Source: Streptomyces sp. SCSIO 30461 (lineage in GTDB: Bacteria > Actinomycetota > Actinomycetes > Streptomycetales > Streptomycetaceae). Taken from it: a stretch of DNA of 64,000 nt. Each line of letters opens with the position of its first letter. Positions within the stretch are counted from its first letter, which is position 1. This document shows positions 52,855 to 62,355 of the stretch, in pieces. The notes under the pieces are model-generated. The model had not been told where the DNA came from. It ran no database searches and saw only the letters and a list, made by a program, of their open reading frames with translations. The translations under genes were made by a program, and so were the position numbers. The DNA lies in assembly GCF_037023745.1 (NCBI RefSeq), contig NZ_CP146101.1, positions 186,001 through 250,000 on the forward strand, written 5' to 3'.

Positions 52855-53533
52855 GCCCAACTTCCGGCACCCCGTGACGCTCGCCAAGGAGCTGATCTCC
52901 CTGGACGACGTCTCGGACGGACGGTTCACGCTCGGCATCGGGGCGGGCGGCAATGGCTTCGACGCGACCGCACTGGGGCAGGAACCATGGACGCCGAAGG
53001 AGCGGGCGGACCGGTTCGGCGAGTTCGTACCGCTGCTCGACCGGCTGCTCACGGAGGGCGCCGTCAGCGCAAAGGGCACCCACTACTCCGCCGTGGAAGC
53101 GCGCAACCTCCCCGGCTGCGTTCAGCGGCCCCGGCTGCCGTTCGCGGTGGCGGCGACCGGCCCGCGGGGGCTGAAGCTGGCGGCACGGTACGGACAGGCG
53201 TGGGTGACCACCGGTGACCCGAAGCTGTACGAGGAGGGCACGCCGGAGCAGTCCGTCGAAGCCATCCGCGGCCAGGTCGAGAAGCTCGGCAAGGCATGCA
53301 CGGAGATCGACCGGAAAGAGGCAGATCTCGACAAGATCCTTCTCACCGGCTTCACCCCGGACCGTGGACGTCCTCTGGAGTCACTGAACGCCTTCGTGGA
53401 CTTCGCGGGGCGCCACCAGGACCTGGGCTTCACCGAGATCGTGATCCACTGGCCGATCCCCGACTCGGACTTCGCCGCTGACCTGTCCGTCTTCGAGAAG
53501 ATCGCCACCGAGGCAGCCGCCCACCTCCGCTGA
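52855..53533 (+). pseudogene. 3' fragment of LLM-class oxidoreductase gene, right of attR
   Basis: Codons from SPNFRHPVTLAKELISLDD to the natural stop, covering the C-terminal three quarters of the family (LGIGAGGNGFDATALGQEPWTPKERADRF, FAVAATGPRGLKLAARYGQAW, LTGFTPDRGRPLESLNAF). It lacks the N-terminal domain that forms part of the barrel and has no promoter of its own. A reading frame from 52847 could start within element DNA, so a truncated product might be made, but it should not be functional. Codon use here is normal for the core. Confidence 0.88.
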
Positions 53534-53566
53534 ACCGCGCGCCTCGCCGGGCGGTTGGGGGAGAGC

Positions 53567-54136
53567 TCAGCCGCTCCTGTCCGGGAAGCGCAGGAACTCC
53601 GGTGGCACCGTGTCCGCCAGCCAGACGCCGTTCGCGCTCACATGGAACACATGACCGGCTCGGTGCATGGCGCCCGCGTCCACACCGAGGACGACCGGCC
53701 GGCCCCGGCGGGCGCCCACGCGGGTGGCCGTCTCGCGGTCGGGTGACAGGTGTACATGGTGGCGGGCCATGGGACGAAGGCCCTCGGCGCGGATCGCGTC
53801 CAGGAGGCGCGCGACAGTGCCGTGGTAGAGGTGCGGAGGCGGTTCGGCGACCGGGAGTTCCAGATCGACCTGGACGGTGTGCCCCTGGCTGGCCCTGATG
53901 CGGTCGCCGTCGATCGTGTAGCGCCGCTTGTCGTTGACGGCGACGACATGCTCCAGCTCGGCCCGGGTGATGGGGAAGCCGTGCGCGTCGGCGGCGCGGA
54001 GCAACTCCTCGATGGAGATCCAGCCATTCGGGTCGAGAGCGATCCCGATCCGCTCCGGCTGATGCCGCAGATGCTTCGCCAGGTACTTCGACACCTTCAC
54101 GGCGCGTCTTTCATCCATCTCGCTCGACCCGCTCAC
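53567..54136 (-). CDS. kptA: RNA 2'-phosphotransferase (KptA/Tpt1)
   Basis: Protein of 189 residues of the KptA/Tpt1 family, which removes an internal 2'-phosphate from RNA using NAD+. Recognisable features are the N-terminal VSKYLAKHLRHQPERIGIALDPNGWI, RASQGHTVQVDLE, LYHGTVARLLDAI, and HHVHLSPDRETATRVGARRG. The ADP-ribosyl-transferase-like active-site Arg and His residues are in these segments. The physiological role in bacteria is unclear. It is convergent with the LLM 3' fragment. Core gene, unaffected by the element. Confidence 0.9.
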   Translation of the reverse strand: MSGSSEMDERRAVKVSKYLAKHLRHQPERIGIALDPNGWISIEELLRAADAHGFPITRAELEHVVAVNDKRRYTIDGDRIRASQGHTVQVDLELPVAEPPPHLYHGTVARLLDAIRAEGLRPMARHHVHLSPDRETATRVGARRGRPVVLGVDAGAMHRAGHVFHVSANGVWLADTVPPEFLRFPDRSG

Positions 54137-54249
54137 CGTTCACCCCGTTCAGCCGTCCGTCTCGTCAGCGTGCCTGGCCGGTGGCCTCACCGCCATGAGA
54201 TTTCATCCGGACGATGGTGCTGCATATGTTTGGTCCACAGCCAAGTCTG

Positions 54250-54284
54250 TTATCCACAAGGAGAATTGCCGCTCCTGTGGACAA
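54250..54284. promoter_or_regulatory. pair of inverted DnaA-box-like sequences
   Basis: TTATCCACA (54250-54258) and TGTGGACAA (54276-54284), facing each other across 17 bases, with a third, weaker box GGTCCACA at 54230. They lie between the kptA start and the MerR gene end, a stretch of 160 bases that otherwise holds nothing recognisable. Confidence 0.5.
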
Positions 54285-54296
54285 CCACCTTGTCGT

Positions 54297-55250
54297 TCAT
54301 CGCATTTGATCAACTTCATCGGATTTGGGCTGTATTGGTGCGATTGTGTCCAAAATCCGGGTGTGGAGCTCGCGTTCCACCGCCGAGGTGATGAACGCGC
54401 TCGCGTGTGCCGCCCCAACAAGACGCTCCACGGAATGGATTGTCGTGACCGGAAGCATCACCGTGCGGGGCGCGTCGTCTCTGGCCGGCGGGATTTCCAC
54501 CTTCAGGTGATGGTCGAGCTCCCTGGTGGCGAACATCCTCATGGCACGAGCCAGTTCGGCATCGACCGCCTGCTGTGCCAGCGGTCTGAGCCGCCGTACC
54601 ATCGCCGCCGCCTCCGCGGCGTCTGCGTCCGTCGGTGGGCTATGGCCCAGGTAGCGGGCGAAGACATGCTCGGTGGTGAACTCCAGGAAACGGGAAGCTA
54701 TGTGCTCCATGTGGGCGCGAAGTTCGCGCAGGTGCAGGGTGATCGCGCCGAGCGGTGCACCCGCCTCGTGCAACTCGAATGCCACAGACAGCTCTTGGGG
54801 GCTCGGGACCAGAAACTCGTCTTCCTCGCCTGGGACGCGCTCCAGAACGCCGAGCTCCAGGGCCTCGGCGATAGCCGCCTCGCCCGGTGACCCCCGGAAC
54901 CTCGCGGCGAGTTCGGAACGGCTGATGCGGTCGGCCACCTCGTCGGTCCAAGGGCCCTGGACCTCGGCGACCAGGCCGAGTACGCCGCCGAGTCCCCGTC
55001 CCGTGTCCCATGCCTCCAGCAGCTCCTTGATCGAGGCCAGTGTGTAGCCCCGGTCGAGGAGTTCGGCGATCTGCCGCAGTCGGGCCAGATGCGAGTCTCC
55101 GTACACATTGGACCGCCCGCGCCGCTCAGGCTTGGGCAGCAGCCCCCGGTCCTGGTAGGCGCGAATCGTCCGGACCGTGGCACCACTGTGGTGCGCCAGG
55201 TCCTCGATCCGGTACTCGGCGCGGTAGCCGGTGGACGGCTGCCCCGACAT
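54297..55250 (-). CDS. MerR family transcriptional regulator
   Basis: Regulator of 317 residues with the N-terminal MerR winged HTH: YRIEDLAHHSGATVRTIRAYQDRGLLPKP, then RSNVYGDSHLARLRQIAELLDRGYTLASIKELLEAW. The C terminus is long and helical with no metal-binding Cys cluster, as in ligand- or partner-sensing MerR proteins. Start ATG at 55250, three bases from the stop of the hydrolase-SDR gene, so both are in one operon and autoregulation is likely. Ligand unknown. Confidence 0.9.
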   Translation of the reverse strand: MSGQPSTGYRAEYRIEDLAHHSGATVRTIRAYQDRGLLPKPERRGRSNVYGDSHLARLRQIAELLDRGYTLASIKELLEAWDTGRGLGGVLGLVAEVQGPWTDEVADRISRSELAARFRGSPGEAAIAEALELGVLERVPGEEDEFLVPSPQELSVAFELHEAGAPLGAITLHLRELRAHMEHIASRFLEFTTEHVFARYLGHSPPTDADAAEAAAMVRRLRPLAQQAVDAELARAMRMFATRELDHHLKVEIPPARDDAPRTVMLPVTTIHSVERLVGAAHASAFITSAVERELHTRILDTIAPIQPKSDEVDQMR

Positions 55251-55252
55251 GC

Positions 55253-57061
55253 TCACAGCCGTGGCTCCCAGCGGGCCATCGCGCGCGTCGCCCCAGGGGT
55301 GGCACGGGACAGCAGACGGGCACCCCTGGCCTCCGGGGTCACCGCGACCACCGCCTCGTTTCGCAGTACGGCGTACAGCACCGCGTCGGCGACCCGCCCA
55401 GGAGGGTAGTTGCGCCGTGCGTACAGCCGTGACGACTTCTGCCGCCGGCGCTGCTGCTCCTCGTCCGACACCCCGGTGAACCGCGTGGTGGCGGTGATGT
55501 GGGTGTTCACGATGCCGGGGCATATCGCCGACACCCCGATGTCCTTTCCCGCCAGCTCCGCCCGCAGGCACTCGCTGAGCATCAGCACCCCTGCTTTCGA
55601 CGTGGCGTAGGCGGACAGCGTCCTGGACGGCTGAAAGGCCGCGGCCGAGGCGATGTTGACGATATGGCCGCCCTGGCCGCGCTCGACCATCTGCCTGCCG
55701 AAGATCCGGCAGCCGTGGATGACCCCCCACAGATTGACGTCGAGCAACCGGCGCCAGTCCTCGTCCGTGGTGTCGAAGAAGGAGCCAGCGAGCCCGATCC
55801 CGGCGTTGTTGACCAGCACATCGACAATGCCGTGGTCGGCGGCGACCCGCCCGGCGAGCTTCTCCATCGCCTGCTCGTCGCCGACGTCCGCCTGCTCCCC
55901 CCAGGCTTCCGGAGAGCCGAGCTGCCGGGCCCTGGCGGCCGTGCCCGCGGCTCCCGCGGCATCCACGTCGACGGCGACGACCCGTGCACCCGACCTGGCG
56001 AACGCCAGCGCGGTGGCCTGTCCGATCCCGCTTGCCGCGCCGGTGACCAACACCAGTTGGCCACCGAAGCGTTCGGCGAACGCGCGATGCCGTCGCCGGT
56101 GTCGCCCGGGGACCGAGGAGGCGCTCTTCGACCCGGTCGTCGGACGAGGGACGGCCTCCGCATCCGCTTCCCGTGCGTTGACGAAGTCGGTGATCCAGAC
56201 AGTCAGTTGGTCCGGCCGCGTGCGGGGCACCCAGTGCTTGGCGGGCAGCGTGTGGCGCACAAGACCGGGCGCCCACTGCCCGAGGCCGTCGTAGAGCCGC
56301 CCGGACAGATAGGCGTCCTTGGTCGGGGTGATCAGCTGCACCGGTACGTGTGCGTACGCGTCCGAGCGGGGGCGGCGCAGCCGGGCGCGAACGTTGTCAC
56401 GGTAGAGCCAGGCGCCATGCGCGGCATCGGACGGAAGCGAGGCCGTGGGGTACTCCCCGCCAGGCACCTTCTCCATCCGCTGGAGGATCTTCGGCCATCG
56501 CTTGCCGAGCGGACCGCGCCACGCAAGCTCGGGCAGGGCCGGTGTGTGCAGGGCGTACACGTACCAGGACTTGGCCCATTGGCCGACGAGCTGGCCGACG
56601 CGGCGCGGGGTCGGCCGGGTGAGGCGCTGCTTGATCCAGTGCCCGAAATGATCGAGCGAAGGCCCGGACATCGAGGTGAACGAGGCGATCCGGCCCTTGG
56701 TCCGCGCGACCGTGACGAACTCCCAACCCTGCACGGACCCCCAGTCGTGCCCGACCAGATGCACCGGGCGGTCGGGGCTGACCGCGTCAGCGACCGCCAG
56801 GAAGTCGTCGGTCAGCTTCTCCAGGGTGAAGCCGCCGCGCAGCGGCAGCGGAGCCGTGGAGTGCCCGTGCCCCCGCACGTCGTACAGCACCACATGGAAG
56901 CTCGCGGCCAGCCTGGAGGCGACCTCGGACCACACCTCCTTGCTGTCGGGATAGCCGTGCACCAGCACCACCGTCGGCCGGGTCTCGTCGCCGAGCTCGG
57001 CGACGCACAGCTCGATTCCGCCCGTCCGCACCCGTCGTTCGCGTGCGCCCTCAAGGCTCAT
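55253..57061 (-). CDS. alpha/beta hydrolase - short-chain dehydrogenase fusion
   Basis: Fusion protein of 602 residues. Residues about 1-300 are an alpha/beta hydrolase: VVLVHGYPDSKEVW, the nucleophile elbow HLVGHDWGSVQGW and the C-terminal LPAKHWVPRTRPDQ. Residues about 330-600 are an SDR: VLVTGAASGIGQATALAF (NAD-binding TGxxxGxG), NNAGIG, and the catalytic YATSK. The two reactions are probably used together, for example hydrolysis of an epoxide or ester followed by oxidation or reduction. ATG at 57061; the ORF extends upstream but MSLEGARERRV is a better start. MerR is downstream in the same operon. Confidence 0.9.
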   Translation of the reverse strand: MSLEGARERRVRTGGIELCVAELGDETRPTVVLVHGYPDSKEVWSEVASRLAASFHVVLYDVRGHGHSTAPLPLRGGFTLEKLTDDFLAVADAVSPDRPVHLVGHDWGSVQGWEFVTVARTKGRIASFTSMSGPSLDHFGHWIKQRLTRPTPRRVGQLVGQWAKSWYVYALHTPALPELAWRGPLGKRWPKILQRMEKVPGGEYPTASLPSDAAHGAWLYRDNVRARLRRPRSDAYAHVPVQLITPTKDAYLSGRLYDGLGQWAPGLVRHTLPAKHWVPRTRPDQLTVWITDFVNAREADAEAVPRPTTGSKSASSVPGRHRRRHRAFAERFGGQLVLVTGAASGIGQATALAFARSGARVVAVDVDAAGAAGTAARARQLGSPEAWGEQADVGDEQAMEKLAGRVAADHGIVDVLVNNAGIGLAGSFFDTTDEDWRRLLDVNLWGVIHGCRIFGRQMVERGQGGHIVNIASAAAFQPSRTLSAYATSKAGVLMLSECLRAELAGKDIGVSAICPGIVNTHITATTRFTGVSDEEQQRRRQKSSRLYARRNYPPGRVADAVLYAVLRNEAVVAVTPEARGARLLSRATPGATRAMARWEPRL

Positions 57062-57441
57062 GCCCACACCGCCCTCCCAGGCTCCGTCCCCCGTTTCGAA
57101 CGCGTCGTCGACCACGGTTCGCGGTCGCGCTTCGGCACGCGCCGGCCGTCGGCCCCATGCCGGCCCGGACTCTTGTCCCGCGGCGCTTCGCGCTCCGTGT
57201 CCGCATGGTGACATTGATGAATGTGACAATGCCCGACGACTGCGTCAAGGGCAGTGCGCAAGCCTGTGGACAACTCCGCCGGTGCTCCTCGGCCGACTCC
57301 GGCCCCACGGGGCCCCCTTCTGTCACCGGGCCCGCTCCTCCTGTCGGGGCTGTCGTCCCTGGAATCCGTACGACCAGAGTCTGATGCGGAACAGCCGTCA
57401 AGGCTGACGACGGCTCCGGTCCCCGCCACTACCGTCGTAGC
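57062..57441. promoter_or_regulatory. divergent promoter region with direct repeats
   Basis: This 380-base gap between the hydrolase-SDR start and the ABC operon holds no supportable gene. Two direct repeats GTGACATTG (57208-57216) and GTGACAATG (57223-57231), 15 bases apart, may be a regulator operator. A DnaA-box-like TGTGGACAA is at 57265-57273. The rest is ordinary GC-rich DNA. Confidence 0.4.
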
Positions 57442-58419
57442 GTGACTGTGATCGTGACCGAAAGCCTCAGCAAGCGGTTCCCCCGGGTGACCGCGCTTGA
57501 CCGGCTCTCCCTGGACATCGGGCCCGGCGTGACCGGACTGGTGGGCGCCAACGGGGCCGGCAAGTCCACACTGATCAAGATCCTGCTGGGTCTGTCCCCC
57601 GCCACGGAAGGCCGCGCCGAGGTGCTCGGCCTGGACGTCGCCACCTCCGGCGCCGCCATCCGCGAGCGGGTCGGCTACATGCCCGAGCACGACTGCCTGC
57701 CGCCGGACGTCTCCGCCACGGAGTTCGTCGTCCACATGGCGCGCATGTCCGGACTTCCGCCGACCGCGGCCCGCGAGCGCACCGCGGACACCCTGCGCCA
57801 TGTCGGGCTCTACGAGGAGCGCTACCGCCCGATCGGCGGCTACTCGACAGGCATGAAACAGCGGGTCAAGCTCGCCCAGGCGCTGGTCCACGATCCCCAG
57901 CTCGTACTGCTCGACGAGCCGACCAACGGTCTGGACCCGGTCGGCCGCGACGAGATGCTCGGCCTGATCCGCCGCGTGTACACCGACTTCGGCATCTCCG
58001 TTCTGGTCACCTCCCATCTGCTGGGCGAGCTCGAACGCACCTGTGACCATGTGGTGGTGGTGGACGGCGGCACCCTGCTGCGTTCCAGCTCCACCAGCGA
58101 CTTCACCCAGACCACGACCACCCTCGCGGTCGAGGTCACCGACAGCGACGCCCACCCTGACGGGGCGGCGGCGCTGCGGAAGGCTCTGACCGCCGCCGGG
58201 ATCACCCTGCACGCCGAGGTCGAGGAGGGACTGCCGGGCGCCGGCCACATCCTCCTGCTGGAGGCGACCGGCGAGGAGACCTACGACATCGTCCGCGACA
58301 CCGTCGCCGCCCTCGGCCTCGGACTGGTACGGATGGAACAGCGCCGCCACCACATCGCGGAGGTCTTCCGTCCGCAGGCAGCGGCTCAGCCCCAGCCCAT
58401 GGAGGTCCCGGCGCGATGA
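57442..58419 (+). CDS. ABC transporter ATP-binding protein 1
   Basis: ATPase of 325 residues, first gene of a four-gene ABC-2-type operon. Walker A VGANGAGKSTLIK, signature YSTGMKQRVKLAQALV, Walker B QLVLLDEPTNGLDPVGRDEM. The family couples ATP hydrolysis to export by membrane proteins. The C-terminal extension of about 90 residues resembles the tail common in drug- or gliding-type ABC ATPases. GTG at 57442. The next gene overlaps its stop by four bases. Confidence 0.9.
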   Translation: MTVIVTESLSKRFPRVTALDRLSLDIGPGVTGLVGANGAGKSTLIKILLGLSPATEGRAEVLGLDVATSGAAIRERVGYMPEHDCLPPDVSATEFVVHMARMSGLPPTAARERTADTLRHVGLYEERYRPIGGYSTGMKQRVKLAQALVHDPQLVLLDEPTNGLDPVGRDEMLGLIRRVYTDFGISVLVTSHLLGELERTCDHVVVVDGGTLLRSSSTSDFTQTTTTLAVEVTDSDAHPDGAAALRKALTAAGITLHAEVEEGLPGAGHILLLEATGEETYDIVRDTVAALGLGLVRMEQRRHHIAEVFRPQAAAQPQPMEVPAR

Positions 58420-59339
58420 GCACCCCGACACCCCGCACCGTGGACGCCCACCGCGACACACGCGACCGCGGCACCCGTATCCACAACATCGGCTACCGCA
58501 GCTACGACGGCGCCAGGTTGGGCCGGGCCTACGCCCGCCGCTCGCTCTTCTCGCAATCGCTGCGCGGTGCGTACGGACTCGGCCGGAGCGCCAAGTCCAA
58601 GGTGCTGCCGATGATCCTGTTCGCCGTGATGTGCGTGCCGGCGGCGATCATCGTCGCTGTCGCGGTCACCACGAAGATGACGGAGCTGCCGGTCGAGTAC
58701 ACGCGCTACGCGATCATCATGCAGGCGGTCATCGGCCTCTTCCTGGCCGCGCAGGCGCCGCAGTCGGTCTCCCGGGACCTCAGGTTCAAGACGGTGCCGC
58801 TGTACTTCTCCCGCCCGATCGAGCGGGTGGACTACGTGCTCGCCAAGGTCGGCGCCATGGCGTCCGCGCTGTTCGTGCTCACCGGTGTGCCGCTGCTGAT
58901 CCTGTACATCGGATCGCTGCTCGCGAAGATGGACTTCGCCGACCAGACGAAGGGCTTGGCCCAGGCGCTGGTGTCGGTGGCCCTGCTGTCGCTGCTGTTC
59001 GGCGGGCTGGGTCTGGTCATGGCGGCGCTCACGCCGCGTCGCGGCTTCGGAGTCGCCGCCGTCATCGCGACCTTCACCCTCTCCTACGGGGCGGTGTCCA
59101 CGGTCCAGGCCATCGCGGGCGAGACCGGAGCCACCGGTGTGGTGCAGTGGATGGGGCTCTTCTCGCCCATCACGCTGATCGACGGAGTGCAGACCGCCTT
59201 CCTCGGCGCGACCACCTCCTTCCCCAGCGGCGACGGCCCCGGCGGCGCTGCCGGCGCGGTGTATCTGCTGGTCGTCCTCGCGCTGATCATCGGTTCCCAC
59301 GCCGTGCTGATGCGCCGCTACCGGAAGGTGGGGCTGTGA
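58416..59339 (+). CDS. ABC-2 type permease 1
   Basis: Membrane protein of 307 residues with about six TM helices (for example MILFAVMCVPAAIIVAVAV, ALFVLTGVPLLILYIGSLL, VYLLVVLALIIGSHAVLM). The N terminus is cytoplasmic and basic (RIHNIGYRSYDGARLGRAYARRS). Overlaps ATPase 1 by four bases, so it is probably its partner. The substrate is unknown. Confidence 0.85.
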   Translation: MSTPTPRTVDAHRDTRDRGTRIHNIGYRSYDGARLGRAYARRSLFSQSLRGAYGLGRSAKSKVLPMILFAVMCVPAAIIVAVAVTTKMTELPVEYTRYAIIMQAVIGLFLAAQAPQSVSRDLRFKTVPLYFSRPIERVDYVLAKVGAMASALFVLTGVPLLILYIGSLLAKMDFADQTKGLAQALVSVALLSLLFGGLGLVMAALTPRRGFGVAAVIATFTLSYGAVSTVQAIAGETGATGVVQWMGLFSPITLIDGVQTAFLGATTSFPSGDGPGGAAGAVYLLVVLALIIGSHAVLMRRYRKVGL

Positions 59340-59388
59340 CCTCCCAACCGTCACCCACCACCACCCCTCGAAGGAATGGGCTGCGCCC

Positions 59389-60300
59389 ATGAGTACTCTC
59401 ACCATCGACCACACCTCCCGCTGGTTCGGCAACGTGGTCGCCGTCAACGACGTGACCATGGAGATCGGTCCGGGTGTGACCGGGCTGCTCGGCCCCAACG
59501 GCGCGGGCAAGTCCACACTCATCAACATGATGGGCGGCTTCCTCGCCCCCTCAACGGGCGCCGTCACTCTCGACGGGCAGCCGATCTGGCGCAATGAGTC
59601 GGTCTACCGGCAGATCGGCGTCGTGCCGGAGCGGGAGGCCATGTACGACTTCCTCACCGGCCGGGAATTCGTCGTCGCCAACGCCGAATTGCACGGACTC
59701 GGCGCCAAGGAGGCCCAGCAGGCCCTGGCGACGGTCGAGATGGAGTATGCGCAGGACCGCAAGATCGCCACGTACAGCAAGGGCATGCGCCAGCGGGTGA
59801 AGATGGCTTCCGCCCTCGTGCACCAGCCCAGCGTGCTGCTCCTGGACGAGCCGTTCAACGGCATGGATCCGCGCCAGCGCATGCAGTTGATGGACCTGCT
59901 GCGGCGGATGGGCGCCGACGGCCGTACGGTCCTGTTCTCCTCGCACATCCTGGAGGAGGTCGAGCAACTCGCCTCCCACATCGAGGTGATCGTGGCCGGT
60001 CGGCATGCCGCGAGTGGCGACTTCCGCAAGATCCGGCGCCTGATGACGGACCGACCGCACCGCTACCTGGTCCGCTCCAGCGACGACCGGGCGCTCGCCG
60101 CCGCGCTGATCGCCGACCCGTCGACGGCCGGTATCGAAGTGGACGTACGCGAAGGCGCGTTGCGGATCCAGGCGGTCGACTTCGGGCGGTTCACCGAACT
60201 GCTGCCGAGGGTCGCCCGCGAGCACTCGATCCGGCTGCTCACGGTCTCGCCGTCGGACGAGTCCCTCGAGTCGGTCTTCTCGTACCTCGTAGCGGCCTGA
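59389..60300 (+). CDS. ABC transporter ATP-binding protein 2
   Basis: ATPase of 303 residues, paralogous to ATPase 1. Walker A LGPNGAGKSTLINM, signature YSKGMRQRVKMASALV, Walker B SVLLLDEPFNGMDPRQRMQLM, H-loop SSHILEEVEQLASHIEVI. It starts 50 bases after permease 1 and ends 16 bases before permease 2. Two ATPase-permease pairs in one operon suggest a heteromeric exporter or two related ones. Confidence 0.9.
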   Translation: MSTLTIDHTSRWFGNVVAVNDVTMEIGPGVTGLLGPNGAGKSTLINMMGGFLAPSTGAVTLDGQPIWRNESVYRQIGVVPEREAMYDFLTGREFVVANAELHGLGAKEAQQALATVEMEYAQDRKIATYSKGMRQRVKMASALVHQPSVLLLDEPFNGMDPRQRMQLMDLLRRMGADGRTVLFSSHILEEVEQLASHIEVIVAGRHAASGDFRKIRRLMTDRPHRYLVRSSDDRALAAALIADPSTAGIEVDVREGALRIQAVDFGRFTELLPRVAREHSIRLLTVSPSDESLESVFSYLVAA

Positions 60301-60315
60301 AAAGGAGCCATCGAC

Positions 60316-61035
60316 ATGTACAACCCCACTGTCGCCCGGCTCACCTACCGGGCCCTTCTCGGCCGCCGCCGGGCCGCGGTCCTCTTCGTGCTGCCCGGGC
60401 TGCTGCTGCTGATCGCGGCCATGATCAGGCTGTTCAACGGTGTGGACGACCAGATCGCATCGGACGTGCTGGGCGGTTTCGCCATCGCGACCATGGTGCC
60501 GCTGATCGGTGTGATCGCCGGCACCGGTGCCATCGGGCCGGAGATCGACGACGGTTCGATCGTCTATCTGCTCTCCAAGCCGGTGAAGCGCCCGACCATC
60601 ATCACCACCAAGCTGATCGTGGCGATCGCCGTGACGATGGCCTTCTCCGCCATCCCCACGCTGCTGGCGGGCCTCATCCTGAACGGCAACGGCCAGCAGA
60701 TCGCCACGGCCTACACGGTCGCCGCACTGGTTTCCTCGATCGCGTACAGCGCACTCTTCCTGCTGCTCGGCACGGTCAGCCGACATGCTGTGGTGATCGG
60801 ACTCGTCTACGCCCTGGTGTGGGAGACCCTCTTCGGCAGCCTGATCGAGGGTGCGAAGACGCTCAGCGTGCAGCAGTGGTCGCTTGCGCTGGCCGAGAGG
60901 GTCGGGCCCGAGGGCATGATCGCCTCGGACGTGGGTCTGCCCGTGGCCGTGTCGCTCCTGGTGGGCGTGACACTGCTGGCGACCGCGTACGCGGGGCAGA
61001 AGCTGCGGACGCTGACCCTGGCCGGAGAAGAGTGA
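60316..61035 (+). CDS. ABC-2 type permease 2
   Basis: Membrane protein of 239 residues with six TM helices (VLFVLPGLLLLIAAMIRLF, GGFAIATMVPLIGVIAGTGAIG, IVAIAVTMAFSAIPTLLAGLIL and others). It resembles ABC-2 permeases. The last gene of the operon; a strong hairpin follows at 61115. Starts 16 bases after ATPase 2 with AAAGGAG six or so bases upstream. Confidence 0.85.
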   Translation: MYNPTVARLTYRALLGRRRAAVLFVLPGLLLLIAAMIRLFNGVDDQIASDVLGGFAIATMVPLIGVIAGTGAIGPEIDDGSIVYLLSKPVKRPTIITTKLIVAIAVTMAFSAIPTLLAGLILNGNGQQIATAYTVAALVSSIAYSALFLLLGTVSRHAVVIGLVYALVWETLFGSLIEGAKTLSVQQWSLALAERVGPEGMIASDVGLPVAVSLLVGVTLLATAYAGQKLRTLTLAGEE

Positions 61036-61114
61036 CGCGGTATACCCCAGGTGATGCGGAGCGAGAGGTGACGCGACACCGCCGGTGACGCGGTATGGCA
61101 AGCGTGTTGTGGAG

Positions 61115-61152
61115 AGCCCCCGGAATCCACCGATTCGTCGGTTCCGGGGGCT
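61115..61152 (+). terminator. hairpin terminator after ABC operon
   Basis: Arm AGCCCCCGGAA (61115-61125) and its complement (61142-61152), 11 bp, with a 16-base loop that can itself pair as CCGA/TCGG. It lies 80 bases after the last permease gene. The remaining 264 bases to the tRNA-like locus hold no gene; a second hairpin (GGGTGGCC/GGCCACCC at 61375-61412) immediately precedes that locus. Confidence 0.7.
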
Positions 61153-61416
61153 TCGCCGTGATCCCGTGTAATTCGGTGGCGCCCAACCGCCTCGCACGGC
61201 AGAGTGATGGAGACAGCGCACGGCAGTGCGACGCAAAAGCCCGACGAGATACCGAGACCGGGGAGGAGAACGGCGATGACCGGATGCACGAGTCCGCCGA
61301 GCTCCCCGCAGGGCGGCGCGCGGCAGGCTTCGGAGTAATCATCGGACTCCGTCGAGCCGCCCGCACGCTGCCCGGGGTGGCCGCTTCGAGCGCGCGAAAG
61401 CGCGGGCCACCCTCCC

Positions 61417-61526
<110 letters not shown>

Positions 61527-61539
61527 CGATCCGGCTTGC

Positions 61540-62355
61540 TCAGCCGGCCAGCAGCTTCTCGATCACCAGCGCGATGCCGTCGTGGTCGTTCGAAGCGGCG
61601 ATCTCCTGGGCCACGGCCTTGAGTTCGTCATGGGCGTTGGCCATCGCCACACCATGACCGGACCAGGCGAGCATCGGGATGTCATTGGGCATGTCCCCGA
61701 AGGAGATCGTCTGCGCGGCCTTCACACCCAGCCGGCGTGCGGCGAGCGAGAGTCCGGTGGCCTTGGTGAGTCCCAGGGGCAGCAGCTCGACGATCCCCGC
61801 CCCCGCCAGCACCACATCGACCAGGCCGCCCACCGTCTCACGTGCCATCCGCGTCAACTCGTCGTCGCCGAGTGTCGGATGCTGCACATAGACCTTGGTG
61901 AGCGGCGCCGACCACAACTCGGCCGGATCGGTCGCGGCGACCACCGGCAGCTCGTAGCCCTGGAACTCATAACCGGGCCCGAGGACGACCTTGCCGTCCA
62001 GGCCGTCGCGGGAAGCGGCCAGTGCGAGCGGCCCGACCTCCGCTTCCAGCTTGGCGACCGCGATCCCGGCAAGCTGCCGGTCCATGGTCACCGAGGTCAG
62101 CAGCCGGTGCTCCCCCGCGTGGTAGACCTGAGCACCCTGACCGCAGACCGCGAGACCCCGGTAGTCCAGGGCGTCCAGTATGTGACGGGTCCAGGGCACG
62201 GCACGCCCGGTGACGACGATGTGCGCCGCGCCCGCCGCCGTTGCGGCGGCGAGCGCTTCGCGCGTACGCCCGGAGACCGTGCCGTCGGAGCGCAGCAGCG
62301 TCCCGTCGAGGTCTGTGGCTATCAACCGGAACGGAAGAAGGGAGGCGGGGCTCAC
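61540..62355 (-). CDS. HAD superfamily Cof-type phosphatase 2
   Basis: HAD hydrolase of 271 residues. Motif [16 protein letters not shown], motif [12 protein letters not shown], motif III with K in [13 protein letters not shown], motif [19 protein letters not shown]. It is similar to the HAD protein at 21950 but distinct. The GTG start at 62355 overlaps the serS stop, so expression follows serS. The small phosphorylated substrate is unknown. Confidence 0.9.
   Translation of the reverse strand: MSPASLLPFRLIATDLDGTLLRSDGTVSGRTREALAAATAAGAAHIVVTGRAVPWTRHILDALDYRGLAVCGQGAQVYHAGEHRLLTSVTMDRQLAGIAVAKLEAEVGPLALAASRDGLDGKVVLGPGYEFQGYELPVVAATDPAELWSAPLTKVYVQHPTLGDDELTRMARETVGGLVDVVLAGAGIVELLPLGLTKATGLSLAARRLGVKAAQTISFGDMPNDIPMLAWSGHGVAMANAHDELKAVAQEIAASNDHDGIALVIEKLLAG

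Noticed and set aside
52847..53533. Right LLM fragment as a functional short gene
   Set aside because: It lacks the N-terminal strands and cofactor-site residues of the barrel and begins in element DNA; an intact copy exists at 34949.
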